Source of the DNA: an uncultured Opitutales bacterium
GTDB taxonomy: Bacteria > Verrucomicrobiota > Verrucomicrobiia > Opitutales > Intestinicryptomonadaceae
Length of the DNA stretch: 44,925 nt
Assembly (NCBI GenBank): GCA_944389215.1
Contig: CALXLN010000130.1
Span: 1-44,925 of the forward strand
Direction: 5' to 3'
The position numbers were made by a program, and so were the translations under genes. The notes beneath the pieces were generated by a model. The model was not told where the DNA came from and searched no databases. It saw only the letters and a list, made by a program, of their open reading frames with translations. Positions 24,695 to 33,290 of this stretch are shown piece after piece. Each line of letters starts with the position of its first letter. Position 1 is the stretch's first letter.

Positions 24695-26494
24695 ATGGAC
24701 CAATTAGCCAACATAAGAAATTTCTGCATCATCGCCCACGTCGACCACGGCAAAACTACACTCTCAGACCGCCTGCTGGAGGAAACCAATACTATCCAAA
24801 AGCGCGATATGCAAGACCAGCTTCTCGATTCGATGGACCTCGAGCGCGAGCGCGGAATCACCATAAAGTGCCATCCAGTATCAATGCGCTATAAATACGA
24901 AGGCGAAGATTATTTGCTCAATCTTATCGACACTCCCGGACATGTGGATTTCTCCTATGAAGTTTCGCGTTCGCTCGCCGCGTGCGAAGGCGCAATATTG
25001 CTGATAGACGCAGCGCAGGGCGTCGAGGCCCAAACCGTTGCAAACGCCCATCTTGCCGTAGCGCAAGGCTTGGAAATTATACCCGTAATAAACAAAATAG
25101 ACCTTCCAAGCGCGCAGCCCGACCTGTGCAAGAAACAAGTCGAAGACATTTTGGCGATTCCCGCCGACGACGCAATTTTAGCAAGCGGCAAAAGCGGCAT
25201 AGGAATAAAAGAAATACTGGAAGCCGTCATAAAAAAAGTGCCAGCCCCAAAACTTGCGGACTACCCCGCCACGCGCGCATTGATTTTCGACTGTCTTTTC
25301 GATTCATTTAAAGGCGTCATATGTTTTGTAAGAGTGTTTTCCGGAAGCCTAAAGCCCGGAGACGAAATTTTAATGATGGGCAAAAACCGCAAGACTACAA
25401 TCAAAGAAGTAGGCCACTTTGCCCCGACAATGAAAGTTTCCGATTCGATTGAAACCGGATGCACGGGATATGTTGTAGCCAACATAAAAGACGCCTCGGA
25501 AATACGCATAGGCGATACAATCACTCTCGCGGAAAAACCCGCGGAGGAAATGCTGCACGGATATAAAGAGGTAAAGCCTATGGTGTTTTCGGGAATATAC
25601 CCCGTCGACACTTCGGAATACGAAAAGCTAAAGGTGTCAATCGCCAAGCTACAGCTCAACGACTCAGCGCTAATTTTTCAGCCCGAATCTTCCGCAGCGC
25701 TCGGGTTTGGGTTTAGATGCGGGTTTCTTGGGCTGTTGCATATGGAAATCGTCCAAGAGCGCCTGCGCCGCGAATACGACTTAGACATAATTTCCACTTA
25801 TCCAAGCGTCGTTTACAAGCTGGAGTTGAACGACGGGCAGCAGATTGAAATCGACAATCCATGCCGCCTCCCAGACGCCACTCTGATAAAAAGCATATAC
25901 GAGCCTATGATTAGGGCAAACATTCTCATACCAACCGACTCGATTGGAGATATGCTTGCGCTAGTCGCCGAAAAGCGCGGTTACTGCGAAAAAACCGAAA
26001 CAATAGACGACACCCGCGTAATGCTCGTGTGCATCCTTCCCCTAAACGAAATTCTAATAGATTTTAACGACAGGCTAAAAAGCATAACCCGCGGCTATGG
26101 AAGCCTAGACTATGAAATGAACGGCTATCAGCAGTCAAAGCTGGTGCGCCTGGATATCTTGATAAATTCGGAACAAATCGACGCATTTTCCTCGATAGTG
26201 CATGTCGACAGAGCCGAAAGCAAAGGCCGCGCGCTTTGCGAAAAACTAAAGGAAATATTGCCAAGGCAAATGTTTAAAGTCGCCATTCAGGCGGCAATCG
26301 GCGGCAAAATAATAGCGCGCGAAACTATAAGCTCGTTTAGAAAAGACGTTACCGCAAAATGCTACGGCGGCGATATCACGCGAAAAAAGAAACTTCTTGA
26401 AAAACAAAAAGAGGGCAAAAAGCGAATGAAACAAATCGGGAAAGTGTCGATTCCGCAAGAAGCCTTTGTAAATGTCTTAAAATCCAACACTTAA
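24695..26494 (+). CDS. lepA: elongation factor 4 (LepA)
   Basis: This 599-residue ribosome-associated translational GTPase has G1 AHVDHGKTT (14-22), the switch region MDLERERGITIK, G3 DTPGHVDFSY, G4 NKID and G5 SGKSGIG. The LepA-specific C-terminal domain is complete (TAKCYGGDITRKKKLLEKQK, then VSIPQEAFVNVLK). The length is as usual. It lies 7 bases before lepB, the common lepA-lepB operon arrangement. Confidence 0.97.
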   Translation: MDQLANIRNFCIIAHVDHGKTTLSDRLLEETNTIQKRDMQDQLLDSMDLERERGITIKCHPVSMRYKYEGEDYLLNLIDTPGHVDFSYEVSRSLAACEGAILLIDAAQGVEAQTVANAHLAVAQGLEIIPVINKIDLPSAQPDLCKKQVEDILAIPADDAILASGKSGIGIKEILEAVIKKVPAPKLADYPATRALIFDCLFDSFKGVICFVRVFSGSLKPGDEILMMGKNRKTTIKEVGHFAPTMKVSDSIETGCTGYVVANIKDASEIRIGDTITLAEKPAEEMLHGYKEVKPMVFSGIYPVDTSEYEKLKVSIAKLQLNDSALIFQPESSAALGFGFRCGFLGLLHMEIVQERLRREYDLDIISTYPSVVYKLELNDGQQIEIDNPCRLPDATLIKSIYEPMIRANILIPTDSIGDMLALVAEKRGYCEKTETIDDTRVMLVCILPLNEILIDFNDRLKSITRGYGSLDYEMNGYQQSKLVRLDILINSEQIDAFSSIVHVDRAESKGRALCEKLKEILPRQMFKVAIQAAIGGKIIARETISSFRKDVTAKCYGGDITRKKKLLEKQKEGKKRMKQIGKVSIPQEAFVNVLKSNT

Positions 26495-26501
26495 TTTTAT
26501 T

Positions 26502-27776
26502 ATGTTTTTTTTCGGGAATAAAAAGAAAAAGAGCGCCAAAGATTTGGCGTCTATGGCGTATAAAGTCTACAACTACCGCTGCGACACTATGGGCAACGAC
26601 GCGCCTATCATGCGGAGAATGATCGAGGAACTCGACGAGCTTATTCTGGACGGAAAATTAGACACTCCCGAATACGAATCGCTCGCCAAGCGGCTGGAAA
26701 CTATGATGCTAAAGCACGGCGGCAAAATCTATCCGCTGACTTCTTGGGCAGACAATGTCGATATGATAATTGTGGCGGGAATCCTTGCCATAGGCGTCAG
26801 AAGCTTTTTTCTCCAGCCCTTTAAAATACCCACAAACTCTATGTATCCGTCTTTTTACGGAATGACGGCTGAGGTCTATCCAGACTCGTCGCAAGCACCC
26901 GGTTTTCCGGAAAGAGCCATGCGCTTTCTGTTAAAGGGAGCCTCCAACTACGCGCTTCGCGCGCCGGAATCGGGGGAATTGACTCTTGAAATCAATCCGC
27001 CAAATTCGGTGGCAGCCCGCAGCGGTTTGGCAAAATTCGACATGAAATCCGTAAAGGAATACTTTGTTTGGCCGACTTACCAGCGCAACTATAAGTTCCG
27101 CATTGGAAATTCTGAAGTAGACCTAAATCTTCCCGCAGATTTCAGTCTGGACACTGTTTTAGCCGAAGCTTTTAACAACGACCCAAAAAACGACCTATCC
27201 GAATTTTTGCGCAAATTGTCCGACGAAGGAAGAATAGTCGCCAAAGACGGCAAACTGTTTATGAAACTCGGCGAGGTAAAAAAAGGGGAGCAATTTTTAA
27301 ATTTCGACATTCTAAGCGGCGATATGCTTTTTGTAGACAGATTCACCTATAATTTTAAAAAACCAAAAATAGGAGACGCCATAGTGTTCCGAACAAAATA
27401 CTGCGACGGCATGACGCGCATGAACAACGGCGTCCCCGACGATAAATACTATATCAAGAGGCTAGTAGGAGAAGGCGGCGACACCTTGAAAGTCGAAGAC
27501 TTTACCCTAATGCGCAACGGCAAGCCGATCGAAGGCTCCGTTGCGTTCAAGGCCAACTCCGAACGCTTGGGCGACTACTGCGGATACCGCGCCGAGGGGG
27601 CCTTAAAAGACGGCCAAACCGTAAAAATTCCGCAAAAAAACTATTACGCCATGGGCGACAATTCTGCAAACAGCCTCGACAGCCGCTATTGGGGGTATGT
27701 GCCGCAAGAAGCGTTGGTTGGAAAGTCCTTGATAATATTTTATCCTTTTACAAATAGATGGGGGGCTTCCAAGTAA
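26502..27776 (+). CDS. lepB: signal peptidase I with a large internal insertion
   Basis: This 424-residue inner-membrane protease removes signal peptides from exported proteins. A cytoplasmic N-terminus of about 85 residues precedes one membrane span (about 86-101). The catalytic Ser113 follows in FKIPTNSMYP. The general base Lys319 is in YYIKRLVGEGGDT, and the last box is MGDNSANSLDSRYWG. Ser and Lys are 206 residues apart, against about 55 in E. coli, because of an insertion of roughly 150 residues (about 120-275) with no motif I recognise. Both catalytic residues are present, so activity is expected. It is followed by the small secreted ORF and secA, making an export gene cluster. Confidence 0.94.
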   Translation: MFFFGNKKKKSAKDLASMAYKVYNYRCDTMGNDAPIMRRMIEELDELILDGKLDTPEYESLAKRLETMMLKHGGKIYPLTSWADNVDMIIVAGILAIGVRSFFLQPFKIPTNSMYPSFYGMTAEVYPDSSQAPGFPERAMRFLLKGASNYALRAPESGELTLEINPPNSVAARSGLAKFDMKSVKEYFVWPTYQRNYKFRIGNSEVDLNLPADFSLDTVLAEAFNNDPKNDLSEFLRKLSDEGRIVAKDGKLFMKLGEVKKGEQFLNFDILSGDMLFVDRFTYNFKKPKIGDAIVFRTKYCDGMTRMNNGVPDDKYYIKRLVGEGGDTLKVEDFTLMRNGKPIEGSVAFKANSERLGDYCGYRAEGALKDGQTVKIPQKNYYAMGDNSANSLDSRYWGYVPQEALVGKSLIIFYPFTNRWGASK

Positions 27777-27826
27777 AAGCTTGGCAAATTGGCAAAAGAA
27801 TATTTCATCTATTACACGTATATCAT

Positions 27827-28207
27827 ATGTTCAAAATAGCCCACAGCCTGTCTCTCACACTCGGATTTTTCGTCGCGTGCGCGTGCGGCTTGTGCGGAAT
27901 TGAACGCTCCAGCGCTGCCTACGCAGGCGGAGAAACATCGCCTGCAGGAATAATAAAAAATGCTCAACGCTCTGCAAAAAGCAGAACTTCCTCAGAGATT
28001 TCAAAGCGCCAGAACATTTCCGAAAGCGCATTCAATATGCTGCTCGCGCACTGCCAATGCGCCATGGTGCAAATGTCCGACAGTGCGTTCGGTCGCGCAT
28101 TTTCCCAAGTTTTTGAAAGCATAATTTCCACACCTAATGAAATATTTACTTCTAAACTCCGCTTTGACCCGGCCAACCCCATTAGAGCTCCGGCTTCTAT
28201 AGTTTAA
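27827..28207 (+). CDS. small secreted protein upstream of secA, candidate SecM-like arrest peptide
   Basis: A 126-codon ORF lies between lepB (50 bases) and secA (129 bases). The N-terminus looks like a signal sequence (MFKIAHSLSLTLGFFVACAC, with a possible cleavage near SAAYA). The middle is polar and basic with no known domain. The C-terminus ends NPIRAPASIV. Arg120-Ala121-Pro122 preceded by Ile119 resembles the Ile-Arg-Ala-Gly-Pro end of the E. coli SecM arrest motif and the Arg-Ala-Pro-Pro type motifs of other secretion-monitoring peptides. Phe107 sits 13 residues before the Arg, as does Phe150 in SecM. Codon use is like the neighbours. The start is chosen at the Met beginning the signal sequence; a longer frame from 27758 overlaps lepB. 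No sequence family is recognised; the function rests on position, signal sequence, C-terminus and the RNA hairpin. Confidence 0.6.
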   Translation: MFKIAHSLSLTLGFFVACACGLCGIERSSAAYAGGETSPAGIIKNAQRSAKSRTSSEISKRQNISESAFNMLLAHCQCAMVQMSDSAFGRAFSQVFESIISTPNEIFTSKLRFDPANPIRAPASIV

Positions 28208-28257
28208 CCGCCAAGCCCTAAATCCCATTTCCGCGGCGCGCGGGAAAATCCGGTTAA
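28204..28257 (+). promoter_or_regulatory. two-tier RNA hairpin spanning the stop of the secM-like ORF
   Basis: Outer arms TTAACCG (28204-28210, including the TAA stop at 28205-28207) and CGGTTAA (28251-28257) match perfectly. Inside, TTTCCGCG (28228-28235) pairs with CGCGGGAAA (28239-28247) with one bulged G. No T-run follows, so this is not a terminator. A ribosome stalled on the RAP codons (28184-28192) would reach into the 5' arm. Confidence 0.55.
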
Positions 28258-28282
28258 TATGCGGATAAGAGGATAAGTTATT

Positions 28283-28330
28283 ATGTTCCGATTTAAGGCG
28301 CTTAAACGCGCAATAACACGAAAAATTTAA
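28283..28330 (+). CDS. 15-codon mini-ORF directly before secA
   Basis: ATG at 28283 opens MFRFKALKRAITRKI and stops at TAA 28328-28330, six bases before the secA ATG and in the same frame. It is strongly basic. A GAGG lies 9 bases upstream. It may be a leader ORF whose translation feeds ribosomes to secA, or chance. Confidence 0.3.
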   Translation: MFRFKALKRAITRKI

Positions 28331-28336
28331 AATAAA

Positions 28337-29359
28337 ATGATAGCAAAAATATTAAAATTGTTCGCCGGCAGCCACTATAAAAAATTCTATAAAAAGGCTC
28401 GCCCGATAGTCCAAAAAATAAACGAGTTGGAAAAGCAGTATCAATCGCTTTCCGACGAACAGCTAAAAGCCAAAACTCTGGAATTTAAAAAGCGCTATTC
28501 AGAAGGCGAATCACTAGATTCGCTGCTGCCCGAAGCTTTTGCAACCGTAAAGAACGCTGCGCGTAGGCTTTGCGGCAAAAAAATAACCGTTTGCGGACAT
28601 GAAATTGAATGGCAAATGGTCCATTACGACGTCCAACTCATTGGCGGAATGGCGCTGCACCGCAATATGATAGCCGAAATGGCAACCGGCGAAGGCAAAA
28701 CTTTGGTCGCAACCCTGCCTCTCTATCTGAATGCCATCACCGGGAAAGGCTGCCATCTTGTAACAGTTAACGAATACCTCGCAAAGCGCGACTCCGAATG
28801 GATGGGCTACCTCTATAATTTCCTAGGGCTTACCGTATCTTGGATTTACAATATGCAGGATATGGACGAAAAAGCCAAAGCCTACCAAGCCGACATAACC
28901 TACGGAACAGCCAGCGAATTCGGCTTTGACTACTTGCGAGACAATGGAATGGCGAGCAGCGCGCAGGCGCAAGTCCAGCGCGGGCATTATTTCTGCATCG
29001 TGGACGAAGTCGACTCCATTCTCATAGACGAAGCGCGCACCCCTCTTATCATATCCGGCCCCGTTCAAGACGATAGGGAGCCGCCATACAACGCGCTCAA
29101 ACCGCTAATCGAAAAAGTTGTCCGCCTGCAAACGCATCTCTGCAACAAACTCATCGGCGAAGTCCAATCGGCGTTCCAAAAAAATCCCGATGTCGACGAA
29201 GCCACTGTCATCAAAATGTGGCAGGTAAAACTAGGCGCACCCAAGAACAGAATTTTAATGCAGCTGATGGAAGACGGCCAACTGCGCAAGAAGCTCGATA
29301 AGCTCGACGCGGAAATGGCGGCTGATTTCCGCAAAAACGAGCGCTTTAAGTTCAAATAA
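28337..29359 (+). CDS. secA: preprotein translocase SecA, N-terminal part up to an in-frame stop
   Basis: These 340 codons encode the first motor half of SecA, the ATPase that drives proteins through SecYEG. Walker A is MATGEGKT (115-122), then [29 protein letters not shown] and the Walker B segment [21 protein letters not shown] (about 216-236). The preprotein-crosslinking domain begins and breaks at TAA 29357-29359 (codon 341). The next codons, read in the same frame, encode [19 protein letters not shown], ordinary SecA sequence, so the whole gene is 28337-31327 with one nonsense codon (995 sense codons). Alone this part could not translocate proteins. A sequencing or assembly error (one base turns AAA, CAA or GAA into TAA) is the simplest explanation; readthrough or a true pseudogene are alternatives. 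Confidence 0.92.
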   Translation: MIAKILKLFAGSHYKKFYKKARPIVQKINELEKQYQSLSDEQLKAKTLEFKKRYSEGESLDSLLPEAFATVKNAARRLCGKKITVCGHEIEWQMVHYDVQLIGGMALHRNMIAEMATGEGKTLVATLPLYLNAITGKGCHLVTVNEYLAKRDSEWMGYLYNFLGLTVSWIYNMQDMDEKAKAYQADITYGTASEFGFDYLRDNGMASSAQAQVQRGHYFCIVDEVDSILIDEARTPLIISGPVQDDREPPYNALKPLIEKVVRLQTHLCNKLIGEVQSAFQKNPDVDEATVIKMWQVKLGAPKNRILMQLMEDGQLRKKLDKLDAEMAADFRKNERFKFK

Positions 29360-29452
29360 GAACTTTATTACGTCATAGATGAAAAGCAGCACACAAGCGA
29401 CCTCACCGAGCTTGGCCGCAACGCCATCCATCCTGAAAATCCCGACGCTTTC

Positions 29453-31327
29453 GTGCTTCCCGACCTTCCAACAATCTTTATGGAAATCGACGCGGACAAG
29501 TCGATGACTCCCCAGCAGAAGCAGGAAGCCAAACTGCGCGAGGAGGATAAATTCATTGCGCTTTCCGAGGACATACACTGCATAAGCCAGCTTCTGCGCG
29601 CGTATTCAATCTACGAGCGCGACGTCGAATACGTCGTTCAAGACGGCAAAGTCCATATTGTCGACCCCAACACGGGCAGAATAATGTACGGGCGACGCTG
29701 GAGCGAAGGCCTGCATCAGGCTGTTGAAGCCAAAGAAGGCGTAAAAATTGAAAAAGAGACCAAGACCTACGCCACAATAACAATTCAAAACTACTTCCGC
29801 CTGTATGAAAAATTGGCTGGCATGACCGGCACCGCCGAAACCGAAGCGCAGGAATTCCACGACATCTACGGTTTGAACGTAATGGCGATACCCACAAACA
29901 AACCGTGCATGCGCAAGGACAGCAACGACATAATTTTCAAGACGCGCCGCGAAAAATACAACGCCGCAATAGATGAAATAGAAGCCGCACACCGCCGCGG
30001 GCAACCCGTTCTAGTCGGAACGGCATCGGTAGAAGCCAGCGAATTGCTAAGCCGCATGCTTAAGCGCAAGAACGTTCCCCATACGGTTTTAAACGCCAAG
30101 CACCACCAGCAGGAAGCCGAAATTATAGCCCATGCGGGAGAAAAAGGCGCTGTAACTATCGCCACAAATATGGCAGGCCGCGGAACCGACATCAAATTGG
30201 GAGAAGGCGTGGAAGAACTCGGAGGGCTATATGTGCTCGGCACCGAACGCCATGAAGCCAGGCGCATAGACAGGCAGCTGCGCGGTCGCTGCGCACGCCA
30301 AGGCGACAGGGGATATTCAAAGTTTATGATTTCCCTTGAAGACGACTTGATGCGAAAATTCGGCAATAGCACGATGTCGAAAATCCTCAATAAGACGTTC
30401 CAAGAGGGCGCCCCGCTAGACCATCCGCTGCTCAATCGCTCAATAGAAACCGCCCAAAAAACGGTAGAGAACCAGAACTATTCCATCCGCAAAAGGCTTC
30501 TTCAATACGACGACGTGCTGAATAAGCAGCGCGAAATAATATACGGCATTAGGAACTCTGTCCTCAACGAAGAAAGCTCGCGCGGCACTGTGTTCGACTT
30601 TATAAACGACGAGTTGGACGAGCGCATTGCGTCTCTTGCCCTCGATGAGGAAACTGAAAGCGATACCGAGTTGCAAACTTTGTGCAGCTGGGTTACAAGC
30701 AGATTCCCGATTGCAATTCTTCCGGAGCAGCTAAAAGGAAAAACTCCGGAAAAAATGCGCGAGACTATTTTCGACGAAATAAAAGCCGTTTATAAAATCC
30801 GCGAAGACGTGGAAGACCCTGAGGCCCTGAAAGCTATTGAGAAATTCGTTCTTTTGCGCGCTCTCGATAAAAATTGGCAGGACCACCTCACCGAAATGGA
30901 AGACTTGCGCCGCAGCATAGGCCTGCGCGGATATGGTCAGAGAGACCCGCTTAATGAATACAAAAGCGAAGCGTATAAATATTTCGACTCTCTTATGGGA
31001 AAAATCCGCAACGATGTCTGTCTGGGCATTTTTAGGAGCGCATCCAGCCTTGAAGTTTTGCAGACAATGATAGAGCGCGTAAAGCAGAAAGTCCATTCCC
31101 ACGGAGAAAAAATAGACGATACGCCAGAATCCCCGAAAGTTTCCGCGCCTCCCCAAAAGAAAGAAATAAAACTGCCAAAAATCGAGACACATGTCGAACT
31201 GCCAAAGATAGGCAGGAACGATATGGTAACAATCGCAAAAAACGGAGAGACCCAAACCATAAAGTTTAAAAAGGCGGAACATCTCATACGCGAAGAGGGC
31301 TGGCTTTTAAAAGAATGGCACAAATAA
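29453..31327 (+). CDS. secA: preprotein translocase SecA, C-terminal part (same frame as the N-terminal part)
   Basis: This is the continuation of SecA. Homologous sequence already begins at 29360; 29453 is only the first GTG and has no ribosome binding site, so an independent protein is unlikely. It contains the rest of the crosslinking domain, [37 protein letters not shown], the second motor domain with [26 protein letters not shown] and [15 protein letters not shown], the helical scaffold ([14 protein letters not shown]) and [21 protein letters not shown]. The end is unusual: instead of the zinc-binding Cys tail it has [19 protein letters not shown] and a predicted beta-rich end. The last codons overlap the lnt start by 13 bases. 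Confidence 0.9.
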   Translation: MLPDLPTIFMEIDADKSMTPQQKQEAKLREEDKFIALSEDIHCISQLLRAYSIYERDVEYVVQDGKVHIVDPNTGRIMYGRRWSEGLHQAVEAKEGVKIEKETKTYATITIQNYFRLYEKLAGMTGTAETEAQEFHDIYGLNVMAIPTNKPCMRKDSNDIIFKTRREKYNAAIDEIEAAHRRGQPVLVGTASVEASELLSRMLKRKNVPHTVLNAKHHQQEAEIIAHAGEKGAVTIATNMAGRGTDIKLGEGVEELGGLYVLGTERHEARRIDRQLRGRCARQGDRGYSKFMISLEDDLMRKFGNSTMSKILNKTFQEGAPLDHPLLNRSIETAQKTVENQNYSIRKRLLQYDDVLNKQREIIYGIRNSVLNEESSRGTVFDFINDELDERIASLALDEETESDTELQTLCSWVTSRFPIAILPEQLKGKTPEKMRETIFDEIKAVYKIREDVEDPEALKAIEKFVLLRALDKNWQDHLTEMEDLRRSIGLRGYGQRDPLNEYKSEAYKYFDSLMGKIRNDVCLGIFRSASSLEVLQTMIERVKQKVHSHGEKIDDTPESPKVSAPPQKKEIKLPKIETHVELPKIGRNDMVTIAKNGETQTIKFKKAEHLIREEGWLLKEWHK

Positions 31328-33243
31328 CCGACAGGCGCGCCGCCGCCGCGGTTTTAGCGGTCGTTCTCTCTTTCGCCATGTACGTCATGGCGTTCGAGCC
31401 GTTCGGCTGCGCCGAGTTGGCTTACGTTTTTGCGGTTCCGGCAATATTGGCCTGCCGTTTTCTATGCGGCGCAAACGAAGATTTGCGCGAGTTGGTGCAA
31501 GCCCAAAACCCGCCCAAATATTCCGATGCAGAATACGCGCGCGAGCTTGAAAAATTCGGAATGTCCGCGCCGTGCATAGCCTGTGCCTACGAATCGGAAA
31601 AAATTCGCAAGCGCACAGACTTTGAAGACGAAAAGAAAGCCCTTAAAAGAAGAAAAAAAATTTGGCTAGTTTCCACCTTCGCGGGATCTTGGCTTGCGTG
31701 GGTTGCAATATTGATATGGCTGCGACATGTTTATCCGCCTGCGGGATATTTTGCAGTAATCCTGCTGCCTTTGATAATAGGCGGAGGATTCATATTTCCC
31801 TGGTTCGCAATATTGCCTAAGTTGTTGCCGCGACTGGAAGACTCGCCATTTTACAGGCTATTCTCGCTGCTGGGAATTTCCGGAGTTTGGGTTGCGTTGG
31901 AATGGCTGCGGTCGTGGATTTTCACGGGTTTTCCATGGCTGCTGCTTGCCCATAGCCAATGGATGCGGCCGGCGGCAATCCAGATGGCTGAATTCGGCGG
32001 AAGTTGGATTGTATCATTTTGCCTAGTATTCTTCAATCTGGCAATCGCGGAATATATATACAGAATGTATGCCAGGCAAAAATTTAAAATTGCCAGCAGA
32101 TTCGAAAAAATACCGCCGGTGTCAAAATTTTCCCCGGAATTTTATCTAGCTGTGCTTATGGCAATTTCAGGAGTGTGGCTGTATATATTAAACTTGCCGC
32201 GAACGGAAAATGAGAGGGTCGAATTCCGGGTTGGAATGATACAGCCGGATTTTGCCGGAATTTTAAAGTGGAACGATTCCCTGGCGGCGCAAAATATAGA
32301 TACAGTAATAAGGCTTACCAAAGGACTTCAATGCGCTTGCGTAGATGTCATCCTATGGCCCGAAGCCGCAACTCCGCCCCGCTATCCCATAATCGGAACT
32401 CCCCAGATAAAATCTATAATTGAAGATTTGTCAAAAACGCTAAATACGCCGCTAATAATCGGAAATATGGCTTATTCGTTTGAAGAAAAAACCGCTCAAA
32501 ACGGAGCTTTTGCCATCGACCCAAAACGCGGACTAAACCCCAACTTCTATGCAAAGCGAAAACTTGTGCCGTTCGGCGAATACGTTCCGGCGTGGTGCGG
32601 ATTCTTGGGAAAGGTAGTCCCGGTCGGAAATATGAAACCGGGCAGCAACAACATGCCTTTGGATGTAGAAATTAAGGGCAAACCCTACAAAGTCGGCGCT
32701 ATGATTTGTTATGAGGATATATTTCCCGAGCTCGGGCGAGAAATAGCCGCCAACGGAGCCGATATGCTCTACGTTTGCACAAACGATTCCTGGTATGGCA
32801 GAGAAGGCGGAGCCTGGCAACATGCAGCTCATTCGGCGCTGCAGGCAGTGGCTACGCGCAAACCGCTCTTGAGAAGCTCCAACAACGGCCTTAGTACGGT
32901 ATTCGACCAGTACGGCAGAATGTCGGTATGCACCACGCTTACCGACGGGCAGCAAAAAGCTTGGCAAGGAAATCCAGGGACCCACCCAGCCCCGGCGTTA
33001 GACATCCGCAACGAATTCGGCAGACAAATCGACAGCCGGACATTGCGCCCCAAACGCGCAAGCCCAATGTTGGACGAAAATTCAAGCATATATTTCAGGG
33101 GCGCAGGATATTCCGACGTCGTATTTTACAAGAATTTTGACGGCGTAAAAACTTTTTATGTCCGCCACGGAAACTGGTTTGCGTATTTGTGCATAATACT
33201 GGCGTTTCTGACAATCGCTTCGAAATATCGAAAAAAAGCTTGA
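31315..33243 (+). CDS. lnt: apolipoprotein N-acyltransferase
   Basis: This 642-residue inner-membrane enzyme adds the third acyl chain to lipoproteins. Hydrophobic segments near 12-30, 33-50, 121-140, 146-170, 185-200 and 225-245 form the membrane part. The nitrilase domain carries the catalytic triad Glu350 (WPEAATPP), Lys414 ([12 protein letters not shown]) and Cys465 ([10 protein letters not shown]), and [17 protein letters not shown] follows as in other Lnt proteins. A final membrane span is near 622-636. The protein is longer than E. coli Lnt because of an extended charged loop after the first spans and an addition before the last span. Its start lies inside the end of secA, so it is probably translated by coupling. 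This indicates an outer-membrane lipoprotein pathway. Confidence 0.95.
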   Translation: MAQITDRRAAAAVLAVVLSFAMYVMAFEPFGCAELAYVFAVPAILACRFLCGANEDLRELVQAQNPPKYSDAEYARELEKFGMSAPCIACAYESEKIRKRTDFEDEKKALKRRKKIWLVSTFAGSWLAWVAILIWLRHVYPPAGYFAVILLPLIIGGGFIFPWFAILPKLLPRLEDSPFYRLFSLLGISGVWVALEWLRSWIFTGFPWLLLAHSQWMRPAAIQMAEFGGSWIVSFCLVFFNLAIAEYIYRMYARQKFKIASRFEKIPPVSKFSPEFYLAVLMAISGVWLYILNLPRTENERVEFRVGMIQPDFAGILKWNDSLAAQNIDTVIRLTKGLQCACVDVILWPEAATPPRYPIIGTPQIKSIIEDLSKTLNTPLIIGNMAYSFEEKTAQNGAFAIDPKRGLNPNFYAKRKLVPFGEYVPAWCGFLGKVVPVGNMKPGSNNMPLDVEIKGKPYKVGAMICYEDIFPELGREIAANGADMLYVCTNDSWYGREGGAWQHAAHSALQAVATRKPLLRSSNNGLSTVFDQYGRMSVCTTLTDGQQKAWQGNPGTHPAPALDIRNEFGRQIDSRTLRPKRASPMLDENSSIYFRGAGYSDVVFYKNFDGVKTFYVRHGNWFAYLCIILAFLTIASKYRKKA

Positions 33244-33290
33244 ACTGCGCGCCTAAATTTGAATAGTGCCCTGCCGATAAAGGAAATTCT

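Noticed and set aside
28001..28228. Minus-strand ORFs opposite the SecM-like ORF
   Set aside because: No signal or domain; the plus-strand ORF has a signal sequence, neighbour-like codon use and fits the operon direction.
28261..28275. Tandem GGATAAG repeat before the mini-ORF
   Set aside because: Seven bases repeated once; may contribute a weak ribosome binding site, but is too short to call a regulatory repeat.
29357..29359. Genome-wide reassignment of TAA to an amino acid
   Set aside because: TAA ends many genes here at the expected place (lepA, batA, gmk and others), so it is a normal stop.
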